From Clostridium_AD sp937920395 (GTDB lineage: Bacteria > Bacillota > Clostridia > Clostridiales > Clostridiaceae), in contig DAVZGP010000012.1 in the NCBI GenBank assembly GCA_052274345.1, positions 13,326-77,325 of the forward strand: DNA of 64,000 nt. The letters run 5' to 3'. How positions within the stretch are numbered: the stretch's first letter is position 1; each line of letters starts with the position of its first letter. The notes under the pieces are model-generated. The model was not told where the DNA came from, did not search any database, and saw only the letters and a program-made list of their open reading frames with translations. A program made the position numbers and the translations under genes. Of the stretch, positions 1-9,197 are shown one piece after another.

Positions 1-409
1 CTTCGCCACTTTCTATTATTTCAAAATCATAATTATTATCTGTATTATATTCTCCAAAAACGCCTTGCCTTGCTATACTTTTAGGTTCCCCAAGTAATAT
101 TACCCCATGCTCATATGCAAGGGAGCTTGCAGCTACTAATCTTTCCGGATTATCATGATTCCCTGCAATGACAAGCACCGCAGTCTTCCCACTACTTGTT
201 ATCTCGCTAATAGTGCTATAGAACATTTTTTCTGCCTTTGCTGGTGGGTTACCATTATCATATATATCTCCAGCTATTAAAACTAAATCTATATCATTAT
301 CTTTAACTATTTCTATAAATTCTTTTAGGAATTCTTCCTGTTCCTCTAGCCTACTATACTGCTCCAATGTCTTCCCCAAATGCCAATCTGACGTGTGAAG
401 TATTCGCAT
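1..409 (-). CDS. sbcD: Exonuclease subunit SbcD, N-terminal part (gene cut by window edge)
   Basis: Calcineurin-like metallophosphoesterase subunit of the SbcCD (Mre11-Rad50 type) nuclease, which opens DNA hairpins and processes double-strand ends. About 136 N-terminal codons are visible. The metal-binding motifs are clear: SDWHLG near residue 7, GDIYD near residue 49 and GNHD near residue 83. The ATG at 407-409 follows a good ribosome site (GAAAGGAGTG). The C-terminal half and any sbcC partner lie outside the window to the left. It is read in the same direction as addB-addA but is separated from addA by the repeat array, so co-transcription is possible, not shown. Confidence 0.93.
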   Translation of the reverse strand, partial: MRILHTSDWHLGKTLEQYSRLEEQEEFLKEFIEIVKDNDIDLVLIAGDIYDNGNPPAKAEKMFYSTISEITSSGKTAVLVIAGNHDNPERLVAASSLAYEHGVILLGEPKSIARQGVFGEYNTDNNYDFEIIESGE

Positions 410-462
410 ATTTATCACTCCTTTCTTTAGGTGCTAATGTTGGTCAAGGTTTTTAAGTTGGG

Positions 463-890
463 GCTAAGTTGAGGTCTAAGTTGAGGGCTAAGTTGAGGGA
501 CGGTTAACAACTATTCCTTGTTTAACGATTAAATGTTGGGGACGGTTAACAACTATCCCTCGTTTAATGATTAATGCGGGGGACGGTTAACAACTATCCA
601 TCGTTTAACGATTAAATGCGGGGGGACGGTTAACAACTATCCATCGTTTAATGATTAATGCGTGGGACGGTTAACAACTATCCATCTTTTAATCCTTAAA
701 TGCGGGGGGACGGTTAACAACTATCCATCGTTTAATGATTAAATGCGAGGGACGGTTAACAACTATCCATCTTTTAATGATTAATGCGTGGGACGGTTAA
801 CAACTATCCATCTTTTAATCCTTAAATGCGGGGGGACGGTTAACAACTATCCATCGTTTAATGATTAATGCCGGGGACGGTTAACAACTA
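463..890 (+). repeat. REP-like palindromic repeat array 1, ten tandem copies
   Basis: Ten copies of the 17-mer GGGACGGTTAACAACTA start at 497, 539, 580, 623, 664, 707, 749, 790, 833 and 874, at a period of 41-43 bp. Linkers between copies are themselves conserved (TTTAATGATTAATGCG type). Copies 2 and 10 extend to the imperfect palindrome GGGAC-GGTTAACAACT-ATCCC, a hairpin with stem GGGA/TCCC plus GTT/AAC. A short 11-bp direct repeat (CTAAGTTGAGG) in three copies precedes it at 464-498. The array fills the whole addA-sbcD gap; no coding sequence is seen in it. Related arrays lie at 11212-11322, 12459-12521, 13726-13786 and 15911-16059. Confidence 0.92.
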
Positions 891-899
891 TCCCACATT

Positions 900-3800
900 T
901 TATTGTTTCACTTCTACCGCCTCATCCGTGCTAAACGAGTATAAGTATCTCTCTTTAACATTTACTCCCAGTGTAACTTCCAGAGCTTTTGCATAATAAT
1001 CGAGCTGAGACTTATATTTGTCAATTAGTGAGTTTACCTCTCCATTTTTCACGGAGTCTGTTTTATAATCCACAAGTATTATCTGTCCATCTTCCTCGAA
1101 ATAGCAATCTATTATCCCTTGAAGCATTATTTGCTCATCTCCATATATTTCTACAGGAAGACTTTTATCTATATCGGCACTACTAATTTCCATATGGAAT
1201 GGAACCTCTCTTTTTAAGAGATTTAAGCTATATGCTTTTATCATTCTTTGACCAAGTGAAGTTTTAAACAACTTCCCTAATTTATCTATACGGACAGCCT
1301 TACCCTCTTCTTTGGATATTAATAATTTTTCTACAAGCTTTTCAACTTGCACTTCTATTTCACTTGATGTTGTCACTTTAGTAAGATCTAATCTTTGAAG
1401 TACTGAATGCATTGCCGTTCCTTTTTCAGCTGGGGATAACCCCTTCACTTCTTCTAGGAATTTCGGTTTATTTATAAGTCTTGGTGCATACATATTGCCA
1501 GAATCCGCCTCTGTTAACAAGGCGTTGGACTTTCTTTTAAGCTCTGTTACTGTGAGTACTGTAGGCATTTTTGTAGACTTCTCGTATTTATAAACAAAGC
1601 CCAATCTCTTTTCTATCTCTTCCATTAATTTCTCTTCGGATAATTTTTGGGATAATAATTCTTCCTGCGATAATTTATCATCTAATACCTTATCATATAT
1701 AGATTTTTCATTAAGAAGACTAAGCCTTTCCTCTGCACTAACAAGATTTTCCTCTTCCATTTGCTCGTCTTTCTTTATATGTTCTCTATTCCAAAAACGC
1801 ACAGTAAAGCTTGAAGGATCACTTAGGAGATGTAAATTTTCATCCTCTATTTGTATACGCTCGCGGAGTGGTTTTCCATCAACATGCCTAATTACTGTAG
1901 GTATTATCCAATCTAAATAGCTTTTTCCTTTTAATATTTCATATTCACCTAACTTTTCACTGCTCTCATCTAAGCTTGAACTCATTCTGGATAAATTTTT
2001 ATCTATATTTCTAATTGAGCCAGTTATTATTAGTTTTTCCTTTGCCCTTGTTAATGCTACATATAATACTCTCATTTCCTCAGCTAGACTTTCTATTTTT
2101 ATTGTCTTTTTTAGTGCTTGCTTTAGCACTGTAGGATATGAAATTCTTCTAATTGGATCCACATAATCCGGTCCATAACCTAATTCATAATGAAATAATA
2201 TACTCTTATTTATATCCATTAAATTAAAGTTTTTCCCCATTCCACTTAGAAACACTACTGGGAATTCTAGTCCCTTACTTTTATGAATACTCATTATTCT
2301 GACTACATTCTCATTCTCACCTAAGGTTTTAGCGCTACCCATGTCACCACTGCTTACTTTTAGCTTGTTTATAAAGTTTATAAAATTAAACAATCCCTTA
2401 TAGCTTGTCTCTTCATATTGCCTTGCCCTTTGGAAAAGCACTTTTAAATTTGCTTGTCTTTGAGGGCCTCCTGGCATGGCTCCTATATAACCGTAATAAC
2501 CTGTGTCCGTGTATAAATACCAGATGAACTCATCGATAGGCATATATGTGCAGATTTCTCTAAAGTGATCCAATTTCTTTAGGAATCTTTTAAGTTTTTT
2601 ATCCACAGAATCTAGCTGTTTATCTTCTATGTCATAATTTTTATCCCCAGGCTCTAACTTTTTATCCCCAGATTCCTCTTCTTTATCCTCAGATTGTGTA
2701 TACTTATTCTCAGAATCCAAAACATTATCCACGGAATTTTCTTCTTTAGAGTCTACGAAATTTACCATCGCCTCGTAAAAACTTACTTCCCTTTGCCCTA
2801 TTCTTATATCAACTAGTTCCTCTGAGGTAAAACCTCCTATTGGGGAACGTAGTACTGCAAGCATTGGTATATCCTGCCTTGGATTATCTATAATTTGAAG
2901 AAGACTCATAATTATTTGTATTTCTACAGTACTAAAATAGCCTGTACCTGTATCTGCATAAACAGGTATATTCTCAAGCTTTAATTGTTCTAAGAAAGAA
3001 GGTGCCCAAGCTGAGGTTGCACGAAGTAATATTACAATGTCCTTATAGTCAACATTCCTATATTCTTTAATATTTTTATCATAGACTTTAAAAGCTTCGG
3101 TTTCATTCCCTTGATCATCGATATGTGACATTAATTCTTTTATTCTTTTCGCAACAATTCTTGCTTCAAGTTCAATGTTCGTTGGAGTTTCATCCTCATT
3201 TGTGTTTACCTGTCCCTCACTTTTACCACCATCATCTTCAATTGTGTTTACCTGTCCCTCACTTTCCTCTTCGTTTTCGTCATTTTCCTGGTCCTTAATT
3301 TCTTTTTCGATTATGTGTAGTTCCACAGGTCCACCTACTACTCCTGGTCCAACTAATTCATCAAAGTGCGCTCCTAAATTTAATGCTTCTTCATCCGTAT
3401 AATCAAGATCTCCAATATTTTTGCACATTATTTGTTTGAAGATATAATTTACAGCATTTATAACTGTCCCTCTACTTCTGAAATTTTTGTATAAAGTTAT
3501 TTTTCTTGTTTTTGCGCCTTCATCTTTAGAATAACTATTATACTTGGCTAAAAACAGCTCTGGCCTTGCCTGACGAAATCTGTATATACTTTGTTTTACG
3601 TCTCCAACCATGAATACATTTGGAGATCCAATTTTTTCTCTTGAAATTATATTAAGTAAAGTTTCCTGCACCATATTGCTGTCTTGATATTCATCTATCA
3701 AAATCTCTTGATATTTATTCCTTAGCCCTATTGCCACTGAGGAAGGTTCTGGTTTTCCATCATCGCCTAAAACCACTTGCCCCTCCTCATCTTTTTTCAT

Positions 3801-5108
3801 TAATATATCGAGGCAGTAATGCTCAAAATCATTAAAATCGATAATTGAGCGTTCCTTTTTCTTTTCTCTATACTTTTCTTGTAAATCTATAACAAGCTGA
3901 GATAATTCCCTCATAAGTGGATACAATTCTTTTATATCTTCTAAAGAAGCCTGTGAATTTGCATTCATTACTTGCTTTTGTAGTTCTTGTAATTGTTTTT
4001 TTACCTTATTTCTTATCTCTTGAACGGCCTTTTGTTTTACCTTGTCCTTGCATGCCTTTATACTAGGAAGTTTTGCAAAACTTAGTTCTTCAAAAGTTGT
4101 TGCCAAATTTTCAAAACAATTATTAGCTGAACTTAAAAGATCCGCAATTAGAGCTAAATCCGACTCAAACACCTCAGTATATAAAATTATGGCCTCATTG
4201 TCTTCTACATTTTTTAATGCTTTAACCATTACTTTTTCTATTCCTAGTAATTCTATTTTAGTATCATCCATTAAAACTTTTGCCCAAGGTGTATCGCTAA
4301 AGTTTGCCCCATCTTTAATGTTAAAATTCTCAGCTGAATCTATTAGCCATTTATTTGGATCCGTTGAGCTCATAGCAAAATTATAAAGACTTAAAACTAT
4401 TCCTTGAAGACCTAAATCTTCTTTATTGTTACTATAGGCTTCAACCAGGTTTAAGAAACTATTGGATTTTATATTTGAGAAGCTAGGGGTTACCGGTAGG
4501 TCCGAAGAACTATTTTCTTCTCGCTTGTCTTCATCTTCTTCACCGCTGGTCTCTTCATCCTTACTCTTACTCTCTTCATCTTCTTCGTCGCCCTTATCAT
4601 TTTCCGCCTTATTTTCATCCTCAATTGCTATATACCTATCTTCAAATAGTTCCTCTAAAGCTTCTTGCTTAAGAAGTACCGCTTCTGTTCCATCTGCTAT
4701 TCTAAAATTAGGGTCTAAATCTACCACATGAAAATTATTACGAATAACCTCAAGGCAAAATGAGTGAATAGTTGTAATGCTAGATTTATTTAACAATGTT
4801 AATTGCCTTTGAAGTAACTTGCTTTGGGGATTATTGTGAAGTTCCTTCGAAATCGCAGCAGCTATTCTCTCCCTCATTTCGGATGCAGCAGCGTTTGTAA
4901 ATGTAACTACTAAAAGCTTATCTATATCTGTAGGCCTGTCCTCATCCGTTACTATTTTTATTATTCTCTCAACTAGTACTGCTGTTTTACCCGAACCTGC
5001 AGCTGCAGCTACTAGAATATTGCAATCTCTTGTTAAAATAGCTTTTTTCTGATCCTTGGTCCAAGTCACATCTGATTTAACTTCATTAATTTCATTCTCA
5101 TTTTTCAT
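900..5108 (-). CDS. addA: ATP-dependent helicase/nuclease subunit A
   Basis: UvrD-family helicase and nuclease subunit of AddAB, which resects double-strand breaks for RecA loading. Walker A (AAAAGSGKT) is at residues 34-42 after a WTKDQ Q-motif; the DEYQD Walker B and the VGDVKQSIYRFRQA, RIMSIHKSKGLEFPVVF and LYVALTRAKEKL helicase motifs follow. The C-terminal RecB-like nuclease keeps GIIDCYF and VDYKTD. At 1402 residues it is longer than the usual roughly 1200-1250. The extra length sits in several acidic, low-complexity inserts near residues 160-205, 620-660 and 805-850, one holding the duplicated heptapeptide SEGQVNT. Its start overlaps the addB stop by 11 bp, so translation is likely coupled. 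Confidence 0.97.
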   Translation of the reverse strand: MKNENEINEVKSDVTWTKDQKKAILTRDCNILVAAAAGSGKTAVLVERIIKIVTDEDRPTDIDKLLVVTFTNAAASEMRERIAAAISKELHNNPQSKLLQRQLTLLNKSSITTIHSFCLEVIRNNFHVVDLDPNFRIADGTEAVLLKQEALEELFEDRYIAIEDENKAENDKGDEEDEESKSKDEETSGEEDEDKREENSSSDLPVTPSFSNIKSNSFLNLVEAYSNNKEDLGLQGIVLSLYNFAMSSTDPNKWLIDSAENFNIKDGANFSDTPWAKVLMDDTKIELLGIEKVMVKALKNVEDNEAIILYTEVFESDLALIADLLSSANNCFENLATTFEELSFAKLPSIKACKDKVKQKAVQEIRNKVKKQLQELQKQVMNANSQASLEDIKELYPLMRELSQLVIDLQEKYREKKKERSIIDFNDFEHYCLDILMKKDEEGQVVLGDDGKPEPSSVAIGLRNKYQEILIDEYQDSNMVQETLLNIISREKIGSPNVFMVGDVKQSIYRFRQARPELFLAKYNSYSKDEGAKTRKITLYKNFRSRGTVINAVNYIFKQIMCKNIGDLDYTDEEALNLGAHFDELVGPGVVGGPVELHIIEKEIKDQENDENEEESEGQVNTIEDDGGKSEGQVNTNEDETPTNIELEARIVAKRIKELMSHIDDQGNETEAFKVYDKNIKEYRNVDYKDIVILLRATSAWAPSFLEQLKLENIPVYADTGTGYFSTVEIQIIMSLLQIIDNPRQDIPMLAVLRSPIGGFTSEELVDIRIGQREVSFYEAMVNFVDSKEENSVDNVLDSENKYTQSEDKEEESGDKKLEPGDKNYDIEDKQLDSVDKKLKRFLKKLDHFREICTYMPIDEFIWYLYTDTGYYGYIGAMPGGPQRQANLKVLFQRARQYEETSYKGLFNFINFINKLKVSSGDMGSAKTLGENENVVRIMSIHKSKGLEFPVVFLSGMGKNFNLMDINKSILFHYELGYGPDYVDPIRRISYPTVLKQALKKTIKIESLAEEMRVLYVALTRAKEKLIITGSIRNIDKNLSRMSSSLDESSEKLGEYEILKGKSYLDWIIPTVIRHVDGKPLRERIQIEDENLHLLSDPSSFTVRFWNREHIKKDEQMEEENLVSAEERLSLLNEKSIYDKVLDDKLSQEELLSQKLSEEKLMEEIEKRLGFVYKYEKSTKMPTVLTVTELKRKSNALLTEADSGNMYAPRLINKPKFLEEVKGLSPAEKGTAMHSVLQRLDLTKVTTSSEIEVQVEKLVEKLLISKEEGKAVRIDKLGKLFKTSLGQRMIKAYSLNLLKREVPFHMEISSADIDKSLPVEIYGDEQIMLQGIIDCYFEEDGQIILVDYKTDSVKNGEVNSLIDKYKSQLDYYAKALEVTLGVNVKERYLYSFSTDEAVEVKQ

Positions 5109-8100
5109 TATTATAAGTCTTCACCCCGCTCCCCAATACGTCTTCCTGATCTTCCTTTGTTTCAATCGTTTTACTAGTATCTTTTTCTTTACTTGCTTTG
5201 TTAATTTCATTTTCCTCGCAAGTTTCACTTATTCCATTTTCTTCATTTGTTTCATTTGATAAGAGTTCCCATATTTCCTTGTCCTTCTTATCTTTTATTA
5301 TCTTATAAGTATTTTCTTTTAATGTAGGGTCAAATTGGCAAATAGCCGTATATTCACAATAACTACATGGAGTAATATCCTTTTTCTTATATGGTTTTAT
5401 GTCTATTTCTCCAGAAAGCATTCCCTCACAAGTTTTTATAAGGTTCTCTTTTACATGATTAAGTAGCATATCAAACTGCTCCATAGTTGCAACTGATGAT
5501 CTTGAGCCTAATTCTCCATTTTTCTTAATAGATGCTGGAACAACTAGGGATGCACCTTCTATATTTCTGTCCATCTCCCTAATTATCTTAGTATCTGCTA
5601 GTAGTAACCCCTTCATCTTTAATGCTTTCATTATAGCTTTTTCTAGTTCTTCTTCATCTAAATTGTTTTTAGCCTTTATCACTGGGTCATCTATTTTGAA
5701 ATATAGTATACCTGCTGGAAAAATAGGTTCATCAACGCTTTCGCTTGTTATAGCATTTTCTTTAGACAAAGCTTTCTCATTTCTAAGCATAGCATCTAAA
5801 TAGGTAAGCAGCTGTATTTGAAGTCCATAATATACATCGGATAATTTAAAATCCTTATTCCCAGATTTATAGTCTATTATCCTGTAAAATTCCTCTCCCT
5901 CATTTATTAGCTTATCCACTCTATCAATTCTACCAACTAAATTTACTATTTCACCTGTTGATAGTTCTACTTGTATCGGTGGATAATCTCCTTCATTATT
6001 GCCAAAGGACACTTCATAACCAAAAGGTTCAAAACCACTATTTTTCATCTGCTCAACTATTACGTAGATAGTTTTCTTTAAAACTCTTTTAAGTCTCTCT
6101 GTAAAGTACTTGTACCTTGGGGTGCTGTTTAATATATATCCACTGGTACCCGCATCCGCTTCTTTCTCTACTATGCTTCCTATATTTTTCTCACACCAAT
6201 TTCTATCAAGATCTGCCCATTTTATTTCACTTTTATCCACAAGTTTTGAAAAATCATCGAGCACACTGTGCATAAAACTACCTAAGTCTGGGGATGAAAA
6301 TGTAAAAGTCTTTCGCTCTTTTGCTTTTAATCCGTATTGAACAAAATATGCAAAAGGACATTCTTCATATTTTTCTATTCTAGAGACACTAAAGTAATTT
6401 TTTTCTCCATAAAGTCGTTTTACCTTTTCTTTCTCAAGCATTTTCACTTCATTTTTATAGTCAAACCCTTGAAAAATGGTATTACTTTTTTCTCTCCATA
6501 ATGGATCTTTCTGATACCATTTATAAACCGCGATCCAAAGTGGTGATATATTCCCCTCCTCTAAATATCTTCTAAGTGAAAATATTAAATCATTAAAGGT
6601 TGGCACTTTAGCACATACCTGATAAAAATCACGTAATACATGTTTATCAAATGCTTCATACCCATCTCTTGGTTTTTCCTTATTATGCAAGCTGTCACTA
6701 CTAAGCGTTATATTGCTTTCCTCTATTAGATTTTTAAATAAGGCTTTAAACCTTGTTATTATAATCGAGGGTCTCAAAGTTTTACCTTCATAATCTGCTA
6801 TAGGATAAGTTATATTTAAATATTTACTTGGAATAGTTATAGTTGCATATATTAAATACTGCTCATTAAACACCTCGGTTTTTGTGTCACTGGCGAGTTC
6901 TACCCCGTTTTCTTTTAAAATCATTCTGTCGCTATCTGTAAATATCCCCTCTTCCTTACTTGCCTTTGGGAATACTCCATCATTTACCCCTATAATATAT
7001 AATGCTTTTATGTCATGACTTTTTATACGCTCAACACTACTAATCGTTACTCCATCAAGTGCCGGTGGAATAAGCCCCATTTGATGTTTGCTAAATCCCA
7101 TGGATAGGACTTTTACGAAATCCTCAAGAGATAGGGTTTCTTTACCAATAACCTCCACCATCTGATCTAATAACTCCATAACTAAATTCCATATTTTACT
7201 GTACTCAGTAACAAGTTCCTGATCCCCTTCTGCTTTAAAACTTTCTATCCATTTCTCTAAGGTTTTATATACATTTATAGACTCTAGGAATTCAAATAAA
7301 GTTGTACATATTTTTGTGACAGTGCCTTTACCTTTTAATTTCTCCTTAAATTGTAATAATGGAACAATTATTTTGTCCCTTGTTTCATTTAAAATCTTAA
7401 TTGTAGACTCAACTTTATGTGTTTCTTCATCGCTTGCCTTATCATTGTTATAATAATCTCTAAAATAATAATCTATTTTTTCCTGCCATAAATCCATTTC
7501 TGTCCATTTTCTCTTACCCTTTATACCAGTTGCGATAATAAAGTTTTCTAATATATCTATATGCTGCTTTTCTATATCCAAAAGTCCTGTTTTAAGATAC
7601 CTAAACATTGCCTCATAACTAAAGTTTTTAGTGAAAATCTCAACAACTCCGGTTATTAAAACGATTAAAGGGTTACTTGTTATATCTTTTTTCTTATCTA
7701 TAAATAAAGGAATATTATATTCCGTAAATATCGCTTTTATCAATTTCTCATAGGTTGGTAAATCTCTAGTAACTACTGCTATTTTGTTAAATCTTATATT
7801 CTCATCTCTACATATTTTTAGGATATCCCTTGCTACATATTCTACTTCACTGTAACCATTAAGGGCTTTAAATATCTTTATATTTTCACATTTATTTACT
7901 AATGGCGTATAAGGAAATGCAAAATAATTCTTCTCAAGAAACGAAAGTTCAATATTATCTTTAAATTTAGACTCTTTATTGCCTTGTAGTTCTATAGGTG
8001 CTTCTATGCTTGTCCCACTCTCATTCGCCAAATTTAAAAGATTATCTTCTGTAAACTTTATAGAATAAAATGCATCAGAGGGCTCCATAAATTTTGAATG

Positions 8101-8805
8101 CTCCGAGCTTTTTAGAGGCAAAGTTATATTTATTCTATTAGCCTTTTTATACAACTTTTCTAGTACTCCATATTGCTGTGGTGTAAATCCTGTAAACTCA
8201 TCAAGCCAGAACTCCGCTCCATCAAAAATGTTACATTCATCAAGACGACTACATAAACGAGTCAAATCATCGTCAGGATCCACATAATTTATGTTTAAAA
8301 TATTATCAAACTCTCCATATATAAGAGATAAATCTATTATTTTATCTATAAGTAATGGATTCTCGCCTAAATCTTCTTTTACCTTATTTAGATCAGCAAT
8401 CGAAATCCCATATTTTTTAAACTCAGTGATAACGCTAGCTACATTATCTACAAAGCCCCTTTGCCTTGATGCTCCTTTAAACACCTTGAATTCTTCTCCA
8501 TTCTTTTGAAGTATACTATGAATAAGCATTGCCTTTCCTGATGTATCCATAGGTTTAAGGGTTATGCCTCCAACTTCACTAAATACTTTGTATGCTAATC
8601 TATTAAAACTAAGTACTTGGACATTTTTTATTCCTGTTGATCCAACTACTTTTATAAGATTTTTTTCAGCTTGAAAAGAGAATTGTTCTGGGACCAAAAG
8701 TACTAGAGGTTTCTCCGTTTCTTCCTTTTGCCTGCGCTTTATATCATCTAAACAGAAAGTACTTTTACCCTTTCCAGCTCCTCCATAGATAAATCTCAAA
8801 CTCAC
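5098..8805 (-). CDS. addB: ATP-dependent helicase/deoxyribonuclease subunit B
   Basis: Partner of AddA. It has a Walker A (GGAGKGKS, residues 8-15), an inactivated helicase core and a C-terminal RecB-type nuclease (GRIDRVD and IIDYKSGN). The Fe-S cluster cysteines of AddB are present: one in YEECPFAYF and three in CSYCEYTAIC. After the last cysteine there is an acidic, low-complexity tail of about 70 residues that AddB proteins usually lack. The start is GTG at 8803-8805; AAGGAAGG lies about 14 bases upstream, somewhat far. First gene of the addB-addA operon. 1235 residues, near the family length. Confidence 0.96.
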   Translation of the reverse strand: MSLRFIYGGAGKGKSTFCLDDIKRRQKEETEKPLVLLVPEQFSFQAEKNLIKVVGSTGIKNVQVLSFNRLAYKVFSEVGGITLKPMDTSGKAMLIHSILQKNGEEFKVFKGASRQRGFVDNVASVITEFKKYGISIADLNKVKEDLGENPLLIDKIIDLSLIYGEFDNILNINYVDPDDDLTRLCSRLDECNIFDGAEFWLDEFTGFTPQQYGVLEKLYKKANRINITLPLKSSEHSKFMEPSDAFYSIKFTEDNLLNLANESGTSIEAPIELQGNKESKFKDNIELSFLEKNYFAFPYTPLVNKCENIKIFKALNGYSEVEYVARDILKICRDENIRFNKIAVVTRDLPTYEKLIKAIFTEYNIPLFIDKKKDITSNPLIVLITGVVEIFTKNFSYEAMFRYLKTGLLDIEKQHIDILENFIIATGIKGKRKWTEMDLWQEKIDYYFRDYYNNDKASDEETHKVESTIKILNETRDKIIVPLLQFKEKLKGKGTVTKICTTLFEFLESINVYKTLEKWIESFKAEGDQELVTEYSKIWNLVMELLDQMVEVIGKETLSLEDFVKVLSMGFSKHQMGLIPPALDGVTISSVERIKSHDIKALYIIGVNDGVFPKASKEEGIFTDSDRMILKENGVELASDTKTEVFNEQYLIYATITIPSKYLNITYPIADYEGKTLRPSIIITRFKALFKNLIEESNITLSSDSLHNKEKPRDGYEAFDKHVLRDFYQVCAKVPTFNDLIFSLRRYLEEGNISPLWIAVYKWYQKDPLWREKSNTIFQGFDYKNEVKMLEKEKVKRLYGEKNYFSVSRIEKYEECPFAYFVQYGLKAKERKTFTFSSPDLGSFMHSVLDDFSKLVDKSEIKWADLDRNWCEKNIGSIVEKEADAGTSGYILNSTPRYKYFTERLKRVLKKTIYVIVEQMKNSGFEPFGYEVSFGNNEGDYPPIQVELSTGEIVNLVGRIDRVDKLINEGEEFYRIIDYKSGNKDFKLSDVYYGLQIQLLTYLDAMLRNEKALSKENAITSESVDEPIFPAGILYFKIDDPVIKAKNNLDEEELEKAIMKALKMKGLLLADTKIIREMDRNIEGASLVVPASIKKNGELGSRSSVATMEQFDMLLNHVKENLIKTCEGMLSGEIDIKPYKKKDITPCSYCEYTAICQFDPTLKENTYKIIKDKKDKEIWELLSNETNEENGISETCEENEINKASKEKDTSKTIETKEDQEDVLGSGVKTYNNEK

Positions 8806-9197
8806 AAAAACACGTCCCTTCCTTTTATAATTTAGACAAATTCTATAAATAAACTAATGTACTTGCATGTTATTTATTTTAAAATATTTTTAATATATCT
8901 TTTATATATATTATACCATGTATGATTTGTCTTAATGAATATCATCAGTTTTTGTTGACGATATTTCGGACTAAAAATATCAAAAACATTAGTTTTTTTT
9001 TAATTCCGTTTTTGTAATTCTTTACTCAATTTGCTTGTTTTCATGGTGGACTACATGGGACAAGCTCTCCGTGCACTATATTTAAAATAAATCAAAGCAT
9101 ATAAAAGGATCCATGTAGTGCATTAGAATATGTTTAAGCATTACATGAACCCTTTTATTAAATTGTTTTATTTATATTTCTAGCTTGTTCTTTATTT
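8806..9197. other. Intergenic region between addB and the phosphoglucomutase gene
   Basis: About 390 bp of AT-rich DNA. It should hold the addB promoter at the left and contains the terminator-like inverted repeat of the phosphoglucomutase gene at the right. A third partial copy of the stem sequence (ACTACATGG, 9050-9058) lies in the middle and could pair with CCATGTAGT at 9111-9119, giving an alternative fold. No coding sequence seen. Confidence 0.6.
9103..9156 (-). terminator. Imperfect 19-bp inverted repeat downstream of phosphoglucomutase
   Basis: AAAAGGATCCATGTAGTGC at 9103-9121 pairs with GCATTACATGAACCCTTTT at 9138-9156 with a few mismatches. On the minus strand the stem ends in CCTTTTATATG, a modest U-rich tail. 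It lies about 40 bases past the stop, consistent with a terminator. Confidence 0.6.

Noticed and set aside
497..890. CRISPR-like look of the 41-43 bp periodic array
   Set aside because: The linkers between repeats are themselves near-identical, the repeats are only 17 bp, the same element recurs at four other loci in both orientations, and no cas genes are present. It is a REP-like array.
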